Positions 34,830 through 46,996 of a stretch of 64,000 nt of DNA are shown in pieces (position 1 is the first letter of the stretch; each line of letters opens with the position of its first letter). Where the stretch lies: positions 7,650,893-7,714,892 of the forward strand of contig OZ024727.1 in NCBI GenBank assembly GCA_964016875.1, given 5' to 3'. The translations under genes were made by a program, and so were the position numbers. The DNA is from Fallopia convolvulus. Its lineage: Eukaryota; Streptophyta; Magnoliopsida; Caryophyllales; Polygonaceae. The notes below the pieces were generated by a model. It was not told the DNA's origin. It saw only the letters and a program-made list of their open reading frames with translations, and searched no databases.

Positions 34830-37789
34830 CGATGTCCATGTTTTTAGCATAGTTTTAGTATGTTTTTCTAGGTCTTTTAGTCTAGTTTAGTTTTGTTTTT
34901 GTGAGTGTTTTGTGTCTTTCTAGTATAGTTTGCATATTTTGTGAAAAGTATAAAAACTACGCTATTTGTGTGTTTTTATGTAGGTTTTGAGGCGGATTTG
35001 GATGCATTCAAAGGACATTAGAAGAGAGGATCAAGCTAGGAAGAAGGAAGGAAGAAAGTTATGGAAGAAACCCTCGTAAAATCCAAAGGAAGAAGGAAGA
35101 AACATGAGAAATCAAGTCAAGACCCACCTCGATATCGACCCTCTGAGGGTCAATATCGAGGCACTCATCCCAGCCGCCCAAGATAAAAGGCCCATTAATT
35201 GCTTTTATTCCACAATCTTTTATCTTTAGTAGGTTTTGTTTTTATGGAAAGTTTTTAAGAGGGATGTTCTAGTATAAATACTCTTGTTTAGACACAATCT
35301 ATGGGCTCTCTAACGTTAGTTCGGAGTTAGGGACGCCTCCTAGGGTTTGTTTACACGTTATTTTGAAGACAAGTGTTGCTTGGAGCACAAGGAAGAAGAT
35401 TGTGGGAGAATTTCTTGTGTTCTAGGTGTGTTGATAGCTTGCATATAGGTAGTGTTTAGGATGCATATTTATGTTTATTTTTCTTGGTTTTAGTTTAGTT
35501 TAGCTTAGTTCTTAGGTTTTCTAGGAAAATCGGGTTTTGTGCTTGTTTTGTTCGGTTTTGCAGATCTTTAGGTAAACAAGCATAGACGGGATGGATCTTA
35601 GTGGAATATGGAGGTGTTTGAGGAAGCTTAGAGTGATACAAGTGAAGATCAAAAGATCCAAGGCCCAAGAGCTTTTGTGAAAAGAACGCTTAAACTCGGG
35701 CCATGCATTGGAGACTTGTTTTGACACTTTTATCTTGCAATGCTTGGTTTGGGAGCTACAATGGTCGGATGAAGCTGAATTTGCTATCACTAGAAAGCTA
35801 ACTCGAAGAGCTAATTCATATTTTTACTCTGAGTCCAAATTCTAACTAAAAGGGGGGTGAAAACAGCCTCTAAAGTGTCACCTAAATGCTGAGCCGAGAA
35901 GTGCCGCGAGCACATTACACAATGTGCGCGGCCGCGCCGCCCAAGAAGGAGACCGCACCCTATGTTTCTACACGGAGAAGTTGGGCCGCGTGTTTGGGCT
36001 TCGAGATGGGCTTAAGATAGATCTTGACCGACGTGTTTTATTGTATTTCGGGATATTTTGATCTTTGGATATCTTAGGGTATTTAAACCTTGTCTTTAGT
36101 TTCTCTTTCATAACTTTGAATCATACTTTTGGAGGCTAGGTTTTCTCTCTTTCAAGGAGCAAACTTTAAACCGTTGTAAGTTTTTCTTAATTTTAATTAT
36201 GCATTGCTGAATTCCTTTGTGTTTGGCTAGTTATTGAAGTCTTGATTTGCATATTGTTGTGAGGTTTGATTGATTCTCAATGAACTTGAATAGAATTTAT
36301 TCCTTGTTCTTAATTGAATCTAAACTAGGGTTTTGTTAGATTGATCACCTAATTGAATTTCTAGTTATAACTGAATCTTATTAATTACCGGTCGGAGTTA
36401 ATTTGATCAAGAGTAGAACTTTTATCAATTTAGTACCGGTTGGACTATTTGATTAAAGAAGGGAATAAATTCACAAGTCACTTAGATGTCTGGTTGCTCT
36501 AAGTGTTTGTTTCTATTGATAACTTGAATCGTTATGCTGTTGTCTAATTGAATCTAGAAGGTCTTTTAGGTTGTTAGATGATTAGGGTTGTTAGACTGGT
36601 AGTTCTATCAACTAAATCTGAAGTTCGGGTCATAATCCTTAGTAGGGTCATAATCCACAATAGATTATTCAAGTGAGAAGAGAATCAAGAGAATCGATTA
36701 TCAACAAAGCAATGTCATGATGGATTTAACTAGTTGAACACGCTTGTCTTTCATATATTACAATCATATTTGCATTCATATTTACTTTCCAGTTTGCATA
36801 TTAGTTTAGATAAATCAATCATAAACCCCCCTTTCACTTAGTAATATTATTTAAATACAAGTAATCTTAGTCCATGTGGGTTCGACCCTTGCTTCCACTA
36901 TACTTAGGTTTGGAAGTTAGGATATTTCTTTTACAGTGCTTTTACATCGACATAAAAGTGCTCTTCATGTGTTCTAAGACAAGTTTGAAGTTTTAATTCA
37001 AGTAAGCCTTTAGTTTTAATTCAAATTATGTTTTCTCTTAATCTCTTTGTTTGTTTATCTTCAATCATGAGTGAGTAGTCTCCTTTTCTAGGGTTGGGGT
37101 TAGAAACCCAACATGATTGTGCATGAATGGTGATGTGATGAATGAATTGAATGCCTTTTATCTATTCTTCTACTTGTTTGTGCAAAAGCTTTGACGAAAG
37201 TTGAAGTATTTCATGTTCCTAACTTGATTGAAAGAGAAAGTTGTGAATTTGAATACGAGATAAAGTTCGAGACGAAAGTTGAGAACTTTAGATCAAAGCA
37301 AGTAGATTAAGTGAATTGATTTGTGAAGATTGATTGTTTTGCTTGATTAATTCAACGAAAGTTATAAATTTATGTTAAAGACATGATATTTATGATTTAT
37401 GTTATTTGAAATTGCATGATTATGTTGTGGTGAACCCCTATCCTAGAATTTTTCCTTATTTTTGAGTCGAAATCTAAATCCAGTTGCTTCGATATCGACC
37501 CTGCCCAGGTCGATACCGACCTGCAATTTTTCCCTTTCTTCGTTTTGTCTACATAGTTTTTCTGCTGCATTCATACCTCGGTAACGACCCTGACAAGGTC
37601 AATATCAACCTCTTCCAGTGCATTTATTTAGTTGTTTTGCTTTGTTCTTTGCTTTGTTTTGCCTTCTCTTTTGCTTTCTCTTTTAGTAATCAACCATAAC
37701 CTTGCTTCCCGTGGACGATCCTGACCTCCCTATACTCAGCGGGGTCTTGACTACAAATTTATTTGTTGTTAAGTAAATCCCTATCAACA
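34830..37789 (+). repeat. 5' LTR of the plus Athila-like element (split)
   Basis: The parts 34830-35431 and 36973-37789 align to the LTR of the inverted element (42336-43818) in order. Without the 1541-bp insertion, the LTR is about 1419 bp against 1483 bp. It has a tataaata box at about 35271 and ends ATCAACA. The start TG appears mutated to CG. Confidence 0.72.
35432..36967 (+). mobile_element. Solo LTR, 1536 bp, nested in the Athila-like LTR
   Basis: Begins TGATAGCTT, ends CTCTTCA, and is bracketed by tgtgt at 35427-35431 and 36968-36972. Outside sequence is continuous with the Athila-like LTR on both sides. No coding domain, PBS or PPT is inside. It belongs to a different LTR family from its host. 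Confidence 0.82.
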
Positions 37790-37792
37790 AAT

Positions 37793-37810
37793 TGGCGTCG
37801 TTGTCGGGGA
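37793..37810 (+). other. Primer binding site, tRNA-Asp type
   Basis: tggcgtcgttgtcgggga starts four bases after the LTR end. It is complementary to the 3' end of plant tRNA-Asp except for two positions (T for C twice). This primer is characteristic of Athila-lineage elements. Confidence 0.82.
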
Positions 37811-37905
37811 AGCAACAATGTTGTGTTTGATTACTTGTGGGTTGGGAATAGCCCAGCCCCGTTTTTATTTCTAATTTGTTTCTTTTTGTTTGTTTTTCTC
37901 AGCTT

Positions 37906-39364
37906 ATGCAAACAAGAAAACACCGGCTTGAATTGGATCAAACAGATTATTATTCTGAGCCTGAACGTGTCCTTCATCGCAGGAGACTAGAAAACCGTAC
38001 AATGGCCGCTACACCTGAGGAAATGGCCGAGAAGATAAATGCCCTCCGTAGGCAGATGGAGGCGTTGCAAGCTGATCGAGATGTTGCTACTGCTACCGTT
38101 AATGCTGCTACTGTTGCCGCTGAATGTGAACGATTAAACACAAATCGTTTACAAGAACAATTGAACGCTATCCCAAGGAATGCCAAACAATATATGCATA
38201 CGGAACTAAGGGTGCCAGAATCAGCAATAGTGCTTCCAGAGATAGCAAGGGCTTTTGAGATTAAATCTCAGTTTATATCCTCAATTAAGAGGGTTCAGTT
38301 TGAGGGAAAACCTACTATGGAGCATATTCGTAATTTTGTTGATTTATGTGACACCATTGCTGCTGATGGTGTTTCTTTAGAATATGTCCAACTAAAATCT
38401 TTTAAATGGTCTCTTGCAGATAAGGCCCTGAGTTGTCTAGAAAGCTAACCTCCTAGATCGATAAGGACGTGGAGAACCTTGCATGACTTATTTATGACTA
38501 AGTTCTTCCCTCCTGCCAAGACTACGGAGTTAAGGAAGCGTATTACTTCTTATCACCAGCTTCCTAACGAGACATTTGTGGAGACATGGGAGCGATTTCA
38601 AGGAAATGCTGAGGCAATGCCCCACACATGGACAACCGCAATACGTTCTGCAAGAGATATTCTTTCAGGGTATAAACGCTGAGACAAAGAACCGCCTCAA
38701 CTTGCATACTGCTTGCAGTTTTATAGAGATGGAGCCTGACGCTGCATGGGAATTGCTGGATAAATTGACCAATTATGATGCCATGTATGGGACCCAACAA
38801 CCGCCCCAACCTCAAAAACGGCTCTACCTCCCAAATAAAGATGAAGTTGATCCCGATGTTAAACATCAATTCTTATAAGATGAGATCAACAGTCTGAAGA
38901 AACATGTAAGTTTTTTGAAAACCTCTCAACCTTGTCAAGAATGTGGCTCTCAAGCCCATAGTACTTCTGCCTACACTAACATTGAACAGGTTAGAGCCGC
39001 TGAGACATATGCTGAAATGAATTATATGAGAGGGCAGTATAGAAACCCACCTAATAATTATGATAGGCCAAACAATTATCACAGCTGGGGAGGTTACAAT
39101 CAAAGTCAAAATCAAGCATCTCCACCACAAGAAAGGAAGGCTCCTCCTTACAGACCACCAGGATATCAAGAGGTACCTTCATGGGTACAAGGGCTACAAG
39201 AGGGAATTAATGGAGTCCATAATAAATTCAATGACGTCCATAGCAAGATTGATGGAGTCCAAGCCAACCTTAACAATCGGATGGGAGAGTTCGAGTCGTG
39301 GAGAAAAAGTGTAAACTCCCAAATAGGCAACCTTGTTGCACAAATTTCAAGACCTCAAGGGTAA
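37906..39364 (+). pseudogene. Athila-type gag pseudogene
   Basis: Starts at an ATG soon after the PBS. Peptides MEHIRNFVDLCDTIAADGVS, LKSFKWSLADKALSCL, FMTKFFPPAKTTELRKRI, ETWERF and EMLRQCPTHG follow plant Ty3 gag in order. It carries an in-frame stop at 38446-38448, a frameshift near 38600, and another stop at 38876-38878. The C-terminal part (38915-39364) is Gln/Asn/Pro-rich and ends with a coiled-coil-like segment (VHNKFNDVHSKIDGVQANL). Confidence 0.78.
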
Positions 39365-40667
39365 CTCCCGGGCCACCCCAAAGAGAACCCGAGAGGCCAA
39401 ATTGCAGCAGTCCACCTCCGAAGCGGAAAAACACTACCGGACCGTGCTGAAGCCAAGGAGAAAGAGTCCGGTACCGAGGACGAAGACCCCAACAGGGTCG
39501 ATACCAAGCCCCAGCAGGTCGATACCGACCCCAACTCAGGTAAGTCTTCACCTCCAGACCACTCTCTTAGTCCTTGGCTTGGTAGCGACCCCACAAGGGT
39601 CAATACCGACCCTTCTGAAGCCTGTGTTGGTTCCGAGACCGGTGAAGACTCTTCCCTTTCCTTCTAAGAAATCTAAGGATTCAACAGAAGGGAAGTTTAG
39701 GCGTTTTGTTAAAATCCTTCAGGGCTTAAATATTTCCATCACATTCGCTGAGGCCCTAAGCGAAATTCCAGCTTACACAAAATTCTTGAAAGATATTCTT
39801 AGCAGGAAGAGGTCTATATCAGAGCTGACGAATGAGGTCCGATCCTTGGTGCTTCCTGAAAAGCTAGGTGACCCAGGTAAGTTCGCTATCACAATGGGGA
39901 TTGGTGCTTACAAGTTTAAAGCTTTGTGTGATTTAGGTGCCAGTGTCAGTCTACTACCACTCTCTATTTGGTCCAAGGTCAATATGAGACCGATGGAACC
40001 TATCAATATGAATCTCTACATGGCAAATGGATCATGCGTCAAAGCCAATAGAGTCGTAGAGGATGTCATTGTGCACCAAGTGGGCAAATTCTTTGTTCCC
40101 AACGACTTCATAGTTATGGAGATGCCAGAAGACCCTGTGGTGCCGATCATTCTTGGACGGCCATTCTTAGCCACCGCAGGGGCACGTGTTGATGTTAGAA
40201 AGGGACTCCTCACACTTGATATTGGGGAAGAGAAGGTCGAGTTTTGCTTCAATCCTGCCGTAAACGAGGTTGCTAAGAGTAGTATTAAAGAGCCTACTGA
40301 CCCAACATGGATCGGTAACGACCCTTCTCTGAGTACAAAAACAAGACAGTTCAAGGAAGTCACACCCACCAAGAAGCCTACCGACCCACCATGGGTCGGT
40401 AACGACCATTCTCTAACGGATCATAATGTTGGGGTCGAAATCCAGTCCATTACCGAAGCTCTAAGACAACCAGCAGGGTCGTTAACGACCCCATCTACCT
40501 TGGTAACGACCCCCTATTTGATCGATCCCGGCGAGTCTTCTTACTCTAATCCAATTAATTCCGGTCATGATCCTTTCTTATATCCTTGTTCTATATCCCA
40601 TCCTACTATTCATACTGTGAAAGAGTCGACATCCCCTTGGTTTTCGGATTTTTCTAACCCTATGTAG
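39365..40667 (+). pseudogene. Athila-type retropepsin frame with dyad-rich linker
   Basis: An open frame of more than 400 codons, in a different frame from gag. The retropepsin core spans about 39870-40250: CDLGASVSLLPLSIW (active-site DLGA, the usual plant Ty3 variant of DTG), then VPIILGRPFLATAGARVDVR. The N-terminal and C-terminal linkers encode short repeats (TDPTWIGND, TDPPWVGND, GSIP) that are the translated dyad motif. It ends before any RT domain. Confidence 0.75.
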
Positions 40668-42335
40668 GACTTCCAAGTGTTCTTATCGATGATAGAGGAC
40701 CACATCTCTTGGAGAGAAGCTTTGATGCTTTTCCGACTAAGTATAGGATTTCTCAAGATCCCTACAAAGCCGAAAAGAAGCCACCTTAGAGTCGAAGTAA
40801 GTTCGTCGGGCTAACAACGTTAAAAATAGCGCTTACGGGAGGCAACCCGCTTTTTGTTTTTGCTTTCTTAGATCTTTTTGCTAGCTTTCTTTTGATTTGT
40901 TTTTAGGACTAGATTAAAGATATTCGGAATAGAATTGATTTGCTAAGTTATACAAGTGAGATTGGATAAAATCAAAGCGGCTCAGTGGCTCATTAATGAC
41001 CCCCACAAGGTCGGTAATGAACCCTGCGATAAACCCGACAAAAGTTATGCCGACTACGATTTCTTTATCAATGATTCCCCCTTTCTTTCAAGTGTTCAAG
41101 GATGTTTCCACCGCTTCAAAATTAATCTTGTGAGTTCATTTTCTTTTCCCTACTTCTTTATTTTCACCTTTCTTTGTTCTAACGGTGGGGACACTATTAA
41201 GTTTAAGTATAGGGTAGGGAGGGAAAAGAAAACTCTTGTGTTTGTCTTTGTGTTCTGCATGTGTTTGAGTGTTTTATGTCTTGCTTTGTCTTGTGCTAGT
41301 TTAAATTGGTTTTAGTTGCTTTGCTTTCCTTGAAAGAAAAAAAATTTGAAAAATTTGAAAAATACAAAAAGATTTTTAGGATTGATAAGTACCCTTGTCT
41401 TATGGTTCTAGGATGGTAATTGCTTGCATAATCATGTAAATCCATTTAGCATGTCTTTGAAGGTTTAGCCCGAGTCTACCATAAAATTGTTTTTGTGTGA
41501 GTTTTTAGCTTGTGATGAAACTGAGCATGTATAACTTTTAGCATGAATTTAATTGCAATGCAACAAAATGATCTACCTTGTGAGTTAATTTTGGCCTTAT
41601 AGGGCAAACATAAAAAATCCCTCTTCTCTTTTTTGTGTGATTTACTCTCTTATGTGTATATTATCTCTTGCAATTGTGATAGTATATCGATTTCTCGAAG
41701 CCTTTATAAGATTTTAGTTCATTACTTGTGAAATCATATGATGGAGAGCTTATTTTTCATGAGCCTTATTTAATCCTTATCCACCCTTACGTTATCCCTC
41801 TTCTTTTAAAGCCAATTTCTTTTAGCCTTAAAGCCTATTTTTTAAGCTCCACAAAAATAGATTTCGAGCCGATTTAAGCTTGACCCTATCCGAGGATTAG
41901 GACTTAGTTGGTTGGATTTGTTTTGTGAGTTTTTTTGCTGGTTCAATTAAAAGGGATTGGGATGGGTAGAATGGAAGTCTCAATGTTCAAAAAGAAGTTG
42001 TAAGAGTTGTTCAAAAAGAAGTTGTAAGAGAAAGGATTCTTGGTTTAAAGAAGGAATGCACAAGTAAGCAAAAAGAAAAGAATGAAACTGCGACCCCGTT
42101 ACTAACCCTAGTAGGGTCGGTATCGACCCCCCTCCTTAGAAAAAAAATCAGAAATTCATTGAAAATTCAAAAAAAAAAAGAGGAGAAGAAAAAGAAGTGA
42201 ATAAGTGCAAGCAAGACAAAGGAAAAAGCCAAGGATTCTTTTGTATGTGTGTATGAGACTTTCTAGGATGAATATGGGTTGATGAGAGTGAGTTGAGCTT
42301 CAATGTTTATAGAGTTTGGTATATTCTTTTGATGT
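40668..42335 (+). other. Non-coding interior of the plus Athila-like element
   Basis: Holds the conserved phrase aaaatagcgcttacggga, then ggcaacccgc (40827-40854), able to form a GGG/CCC hairpin and present also in the inverted element at about 46940. The remainder is AT-rich, alignable in reverse complement to 43.9-46.9 kb in patches, with further copies of the dyad motif near 41000 and 42100. Confidence 0.6.
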
Positions 42336-43818
42336 TGTTGAGAGGATGATTTGACAACAAATAAAATTTATAGTCAAGACCCCGCTGAGTATAGGGGAGT
42401 CAGGATTGTTCCACGGGAAGCACTGTTGTTTGTTTACCAACTACAAAGAAAAAAAACTAAGTAAAACAACACAAAACACCTACGACCAACCTCGTTAAAG
42501 ACTTTGTCAGGGTCATTAACGAACCTGGATTACACTACTAACGACTTCAAACACAGGTTCGGTACCGAGGCAACGAACTCAGTAACGAATGTAACGAGGA
42601 AAACTCAAATAGGAATAAAAATCTAGGACAAGGGTTACCACAACATAGTTATGCATATAAACTCATAAGAAGATAAAGATCATGCCTTTAAATAGATAAA
42701 TTCATCAACTTTTGCTGACTAGCAAGAAAATCAATCTATTCTAATAAACTAATTCACTCAACTACTTGTTTTAGATCCAAAGCTCGAAACTTTCGTAATC
42801 GAACAATATCAACCTTCAAGTCTATAACTTTCTTTCTCAATCAAGTTAAGAACTCAAATTACCTCGATTCTCATCTAGGCATAAACACAACAAGCAATCT
42901 AAAAATAGATAAAAGGCATTCAACACTTCAACTTACTCATCAAACATGCATAACTATGCCGGGTTTCAACCCCGACCCTAGATAGGAAAACTACCAACTA
43001 ATCATAACTATAAAGCAAACAATTTCAATAAGAGAAAACATTGAAAACAAAAACTAGTTCAAATTAATAAGAAAATTATCGTTTTATAGACTTCAGAAGA
43101 AACCGAAAAAAAAACAAGAATACCGAATAGAAGACACGATTAACGACCCTGGCTTCGCTCTCGTTCCACCTCGAGTCAATGATCCTCCACTCGACTTCTC
43201 CTCTCTCTCGGCTCTCCTAAAACTAATCTCCTAATCGCCACTCCCTTTCTAGGCTAGAAAGAAGGGTATTTAAACTAATAAAGCTATCTAATAAAAAAGC
43301 TAGAAGATAAAAAAACTTTCCTAAAAGATAGAAACTAACCCTAAAAAGATAGAAAGAAAATCTAGAAAGATAACAAGACATAAAACATAAAATATAATAA
43401 CCCTAAAACTCAATAAAAACCCTACCGACACGGAATTAACAAGATAGATTTCCGCACAGGGTTGGTAGACATAAGATCTCTCGAAAAATTCTATCTCTAA
43501 GTCTCGTTAACGACCCTTCACAGCCTCGTTAACGAGCCTAGATTTGGTTTCTTCAATTCTTCAACTCTAAAAGCCTGGACTTCGACTTCTCTATCTTCAT
43601 ACTCTCCCGTCTTCCACCATAGTACTCCATTCAGCTCCAAAAAGCGCTCCTTCCTTGCTCAAAACCTACAAAAAGACACAAAACGGAGTAGCTTCCATAC
43701 TTTTCACAAAATATGCAAACTCATCCAAAACACACAAAACTAACCCTAAAACTTATTAAAACTAAACCAAACAAACTAAGAAAACACACTAAAAACTAGA
43801 CTAAAAACATGAATATCA
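42336..43818 (-). repeat. 3' LTR of the inverted Athila-like element (1483 bp)
   Basis: On the minus strand it starts TGATATTCATG directly after the polypurine tract and ends TCAACA. It aligns with the split LTR at 34830-37789, including the 'ctatactcagcggggtcttgact' stretch near its end. The two are clearly diverged, so they are members of related subfamilies rather than recent copies. Confidence 0.78.
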
Positions 43819-45488
43819 AAATACCCCATACTTAAACTTGCTTGTCCTCAAGCAATCACTAAACATAATCAAAACCAAACAATCATACTCATCAAGCAAA
43901 TAGCCATCATCTAAAAAGCAACTTCAACATATAGCAGAAAATAACAAATGACTATCAATGTCATCACACGTTTATGCACCAAATAGACATAAGAAAATAC
44001 AATCCAACCTCACAAGGGTAATGTGTGTTTCTCTCAACTCTCAAGTGTTTAGACTTATAAATTCAATCCCTCAACTCATCTTATATACAAAAACTCATAG
44101 AAATTGGAACTTATATCACCAAACTCTCCACCTAAGATTTGTCAAAACAAGCAAAAATCATCAAGAGAACTTAGGCTCAATGAAAAACTTCATAGAAGCT
44201 TCCATTCGGCCGGGTTGTAATGGGGCTTGGTAATAACAATAAGGCGTGGAAAATATTTTTGTCATGTGGTGCTAATAATATCCGGGAATCAAAAGACTCC
44301 TAAAAAACTCACATCTCACCAAAACTCTCATAAAAACAACATACCAAACTCTCTCAAACATTAAAGAACAAACTTCTCATTAACCCTTTTAATATCCCAA
44401 CTAATCTTGCTTATAAATAAGAAAATTTTATTCATGCACATTTTCACTATTCAGCTCTTTTTCTTGTTTTCATGATCGATACTTTTTTTCCGAGGGGCTT
44501 GGTACCGAACCTAATAGGGTCGGTAACGACTCTGCATTTTTTCTTTTGTCTTTCCCTTTTACTTTTCACTTCTTTAGCAAGTGCATTCAAGGAACCAAAC
44601 TCCTTTTACATGATAAACTACAAGATCTTTTTACTTACCCAACCCAATATTACCCCACACTTGAACCAATACATCTCACTCAACAAAAATATCACAATAA
44701 CCAATACTAAGTCCTAATCCCCGGATAGGGTCAAGCTTTCATCGGCTAGGGAATAAATTTTTTTTTTGTGGAGCTAAAAACAAAAGGCTTTAAGGCTTAA
44801 ATTGGCTTCAAAAAGAGGATAATGATAAGGTGGATAAGGATTAATAGGGCTCATGAAAAATAAGTTCTCTATCATATGATTTCACAAGTAATGAACTATA
44901 AATCTTATATAGGTCTCAAGTAATAGATAACCATCACAATTCCAAGAGATAATATGCATATAGAGAGTAAATCACACAAGAAAAGAAGAGGGATTTTTGA
45001 TGTTCTCCCTATAAGGCCAAAAATAACTTACAAGGTAACAATTTTTGTTGGATTGCATTACTTATGCGCATTACTTATGCTAAAAGGTATACATGCTCAA
45101 TTTCATCATATGCTATTCCTTCCTAAAAACAACTTCAAAACAAGAATCAGGCTATACTTATCAAACACATGCTTGCAAGGAATTATATGATCATGCTAGC
45201 AATTACTATCATAGAACCATAAGAAAAAGGGTATCTATCAATTCTAAAACTCTTTTTTCGAATTTTTTCCTTCGTTTTTTTTAATTATTATTTAATTTAT
45301 TAAAACAAAGAACTACTTCAAAACACAAAAGACACTTAACAAACAAGACACTAACTTTTCTATCCTTTCCCACCCCATACTTAAAATTACAGTGTCCCCA
45401 CTGTAATAAAAATAAGAAGAAGAAAAGAAAAGAAAAACAAAAGAAAGAAAACAAAAGAAAAACTTACAAGAGTGGCTATGATAGTAAT

Positions 45489-45788
45489 TTATAGAGTGGC
45501 TAGGAACTCGGATGTGAGAGCCGGGAAGTGTGGTACATTCTCCTTCTTCAACAAGTGAGGCACACCGAGGATAGCAAAGGCCTCCTTGACATCATCATAG
45601 ATCCTCATTTGCTTAGCACTCGACCTCGAGAACCACCTAGTATAGTGGTCCTTGTCTAGTATGGCATTGTAGCGGTCCGCTTGTCCTTGAGTGCGCAAGA
45701 TCACGTTGTCCATGCGGGGTGGAGATAGGGACCGTTGAGTCCTCTTCTTCTTTTGGGCTCGGGTTGCGGCTCGGCTAGAACTTGCCAT
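45489..45788 (-). pseudogene. Athila ORF-1-like protein, N-terminal fragment
   Basis: A 99-residue frame starting MASSSRAATRAQKKKRTQRS, with DRYNAILDKDHYTRWF and ending HFPALTSEFLATL. The SEFLATL phrase and basic start resemble the Athila ORF-1 family that plant elements carry outside gag-pol. It stops where that family continues, so it is truncated. Function unknown. Confidence 0.5.
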
Positions 45789-46996
45789 GTGGACCTACAA
45801 ACAATACGAATTTTCCAAGATAAGATCCACTCAAATCATTAGACAAGAGACCCCATACTTGGTCTCGAAGTAGCTCTCGGAATGCCTTGTTAACGACCCA
45901 ACCGGGGTCCGTAACGGATCTGGACTGATTTTTAGGCTTGATAATACGCAGGGTCGTTAACGAACCTGGGCAGGTCGTTAACGAGCCTGTGCGAGAACCA
46001 GTCACAAATTCCGAGTGTAAAATACTCCAAAATTAAGCCATGAATCAAGCATGCATCAGTTATAATCTTACGTAAGACACACAATCGGGTATACGCACCC
46101 CATACTTGCTCAATTACCCATCCCAAACATGCTAGAATTGCCCAAGAATACTCATGGTGAAGATCAAACAATTCCAAAACAAAGTAGTTCATGCTTTTCT
46201 TAATCAAATTTCAATGGAGAATCAAGCAAGAACAAACCCATAGAAATCAAGATCAACCACCAATATATCAAACAATAAAATCGTTGAGCAATCAATAAAC
46301 ATGCCATTCGATCTTCTATATGAACAAGATATGAAATTTTGACCCTATTAACCATGAATCATGCAAATAGAGAGTTAGGGTTTAGAAATCATACCGTTAG
46401 ATCGAGAATTTGAAGAACATAGATCGAAAATTTGGGTGGTTAACAAGCTCGGATCTCATCGGTAAGCAAATCAAGGGCGGCGAACTCGTTAACTAGGGTG
46501 GGACTCCGAAGTTCGGTGGTGGTGAGATTTCCGATCGGTTGTGAGAAATATCGGTAGGATTCTTAGAGAACTTAAGCTTTTGGATTGAGGATTTGAGAGT
46601 GGAATTTTGGGAGGTTTGAAAGGGTTTTATAGGAGAGGGCTAGAGGTAGGGGAAGAGGTGAAAGGGGCGGCACATGGGTAAAGATATAAGATAGATTAGG
46701 GTAAAAATACTTACCTGTCTGTTTCGCCAATTCGGGGCGCCAAACCGGGTCGTTAACGACCTTGGGTTGGGTCGTTAACGAACAGCCGTAGCCTTTTTTG
46801 AGTGATTTCCGAGCCCAACTCCTGCATCTTGTTAGCTTAAAACTATTCTATCTTTCTACTTCTAAACTACTAGAAAAACTCAAAAGAAAATTAGGAAAAA
46901 GATCTAAAAAGAAAAACTAAAACTATACTAAAAGTACCGGGTTGCCTCATGTAAGCGCTATTTTTAACGTCGTCAGCCCGACGTACTTCCCTTGGC

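Larger units (their letters stand above)
34830..42335 (+). mobile_element. Athila-like Ty3 element (plus), pol-less, 3' end lost
   Basis: Order: 5' LTR (34830-37789, interrupted), tRNA-Asp-type PBS (37793-37810), gag pseudogene, protease frame, conserved post-coding hairpin, non-coding interior. No reverse transcriptase, RNase H or integrase is present. The interior stops abruptly at 42335, where the inverted second element's LTR begins; the alignable interior of that element shows that the lost part includes the polypurine tract and 3' LTR. Confidence 0.8.

Noticed and set aside
41340..42335. Host gene in the 41-42 kb region
   Set aside because: The sequence aligns in patches to the interior of the inverted Athila-like element, so it is element DNA.
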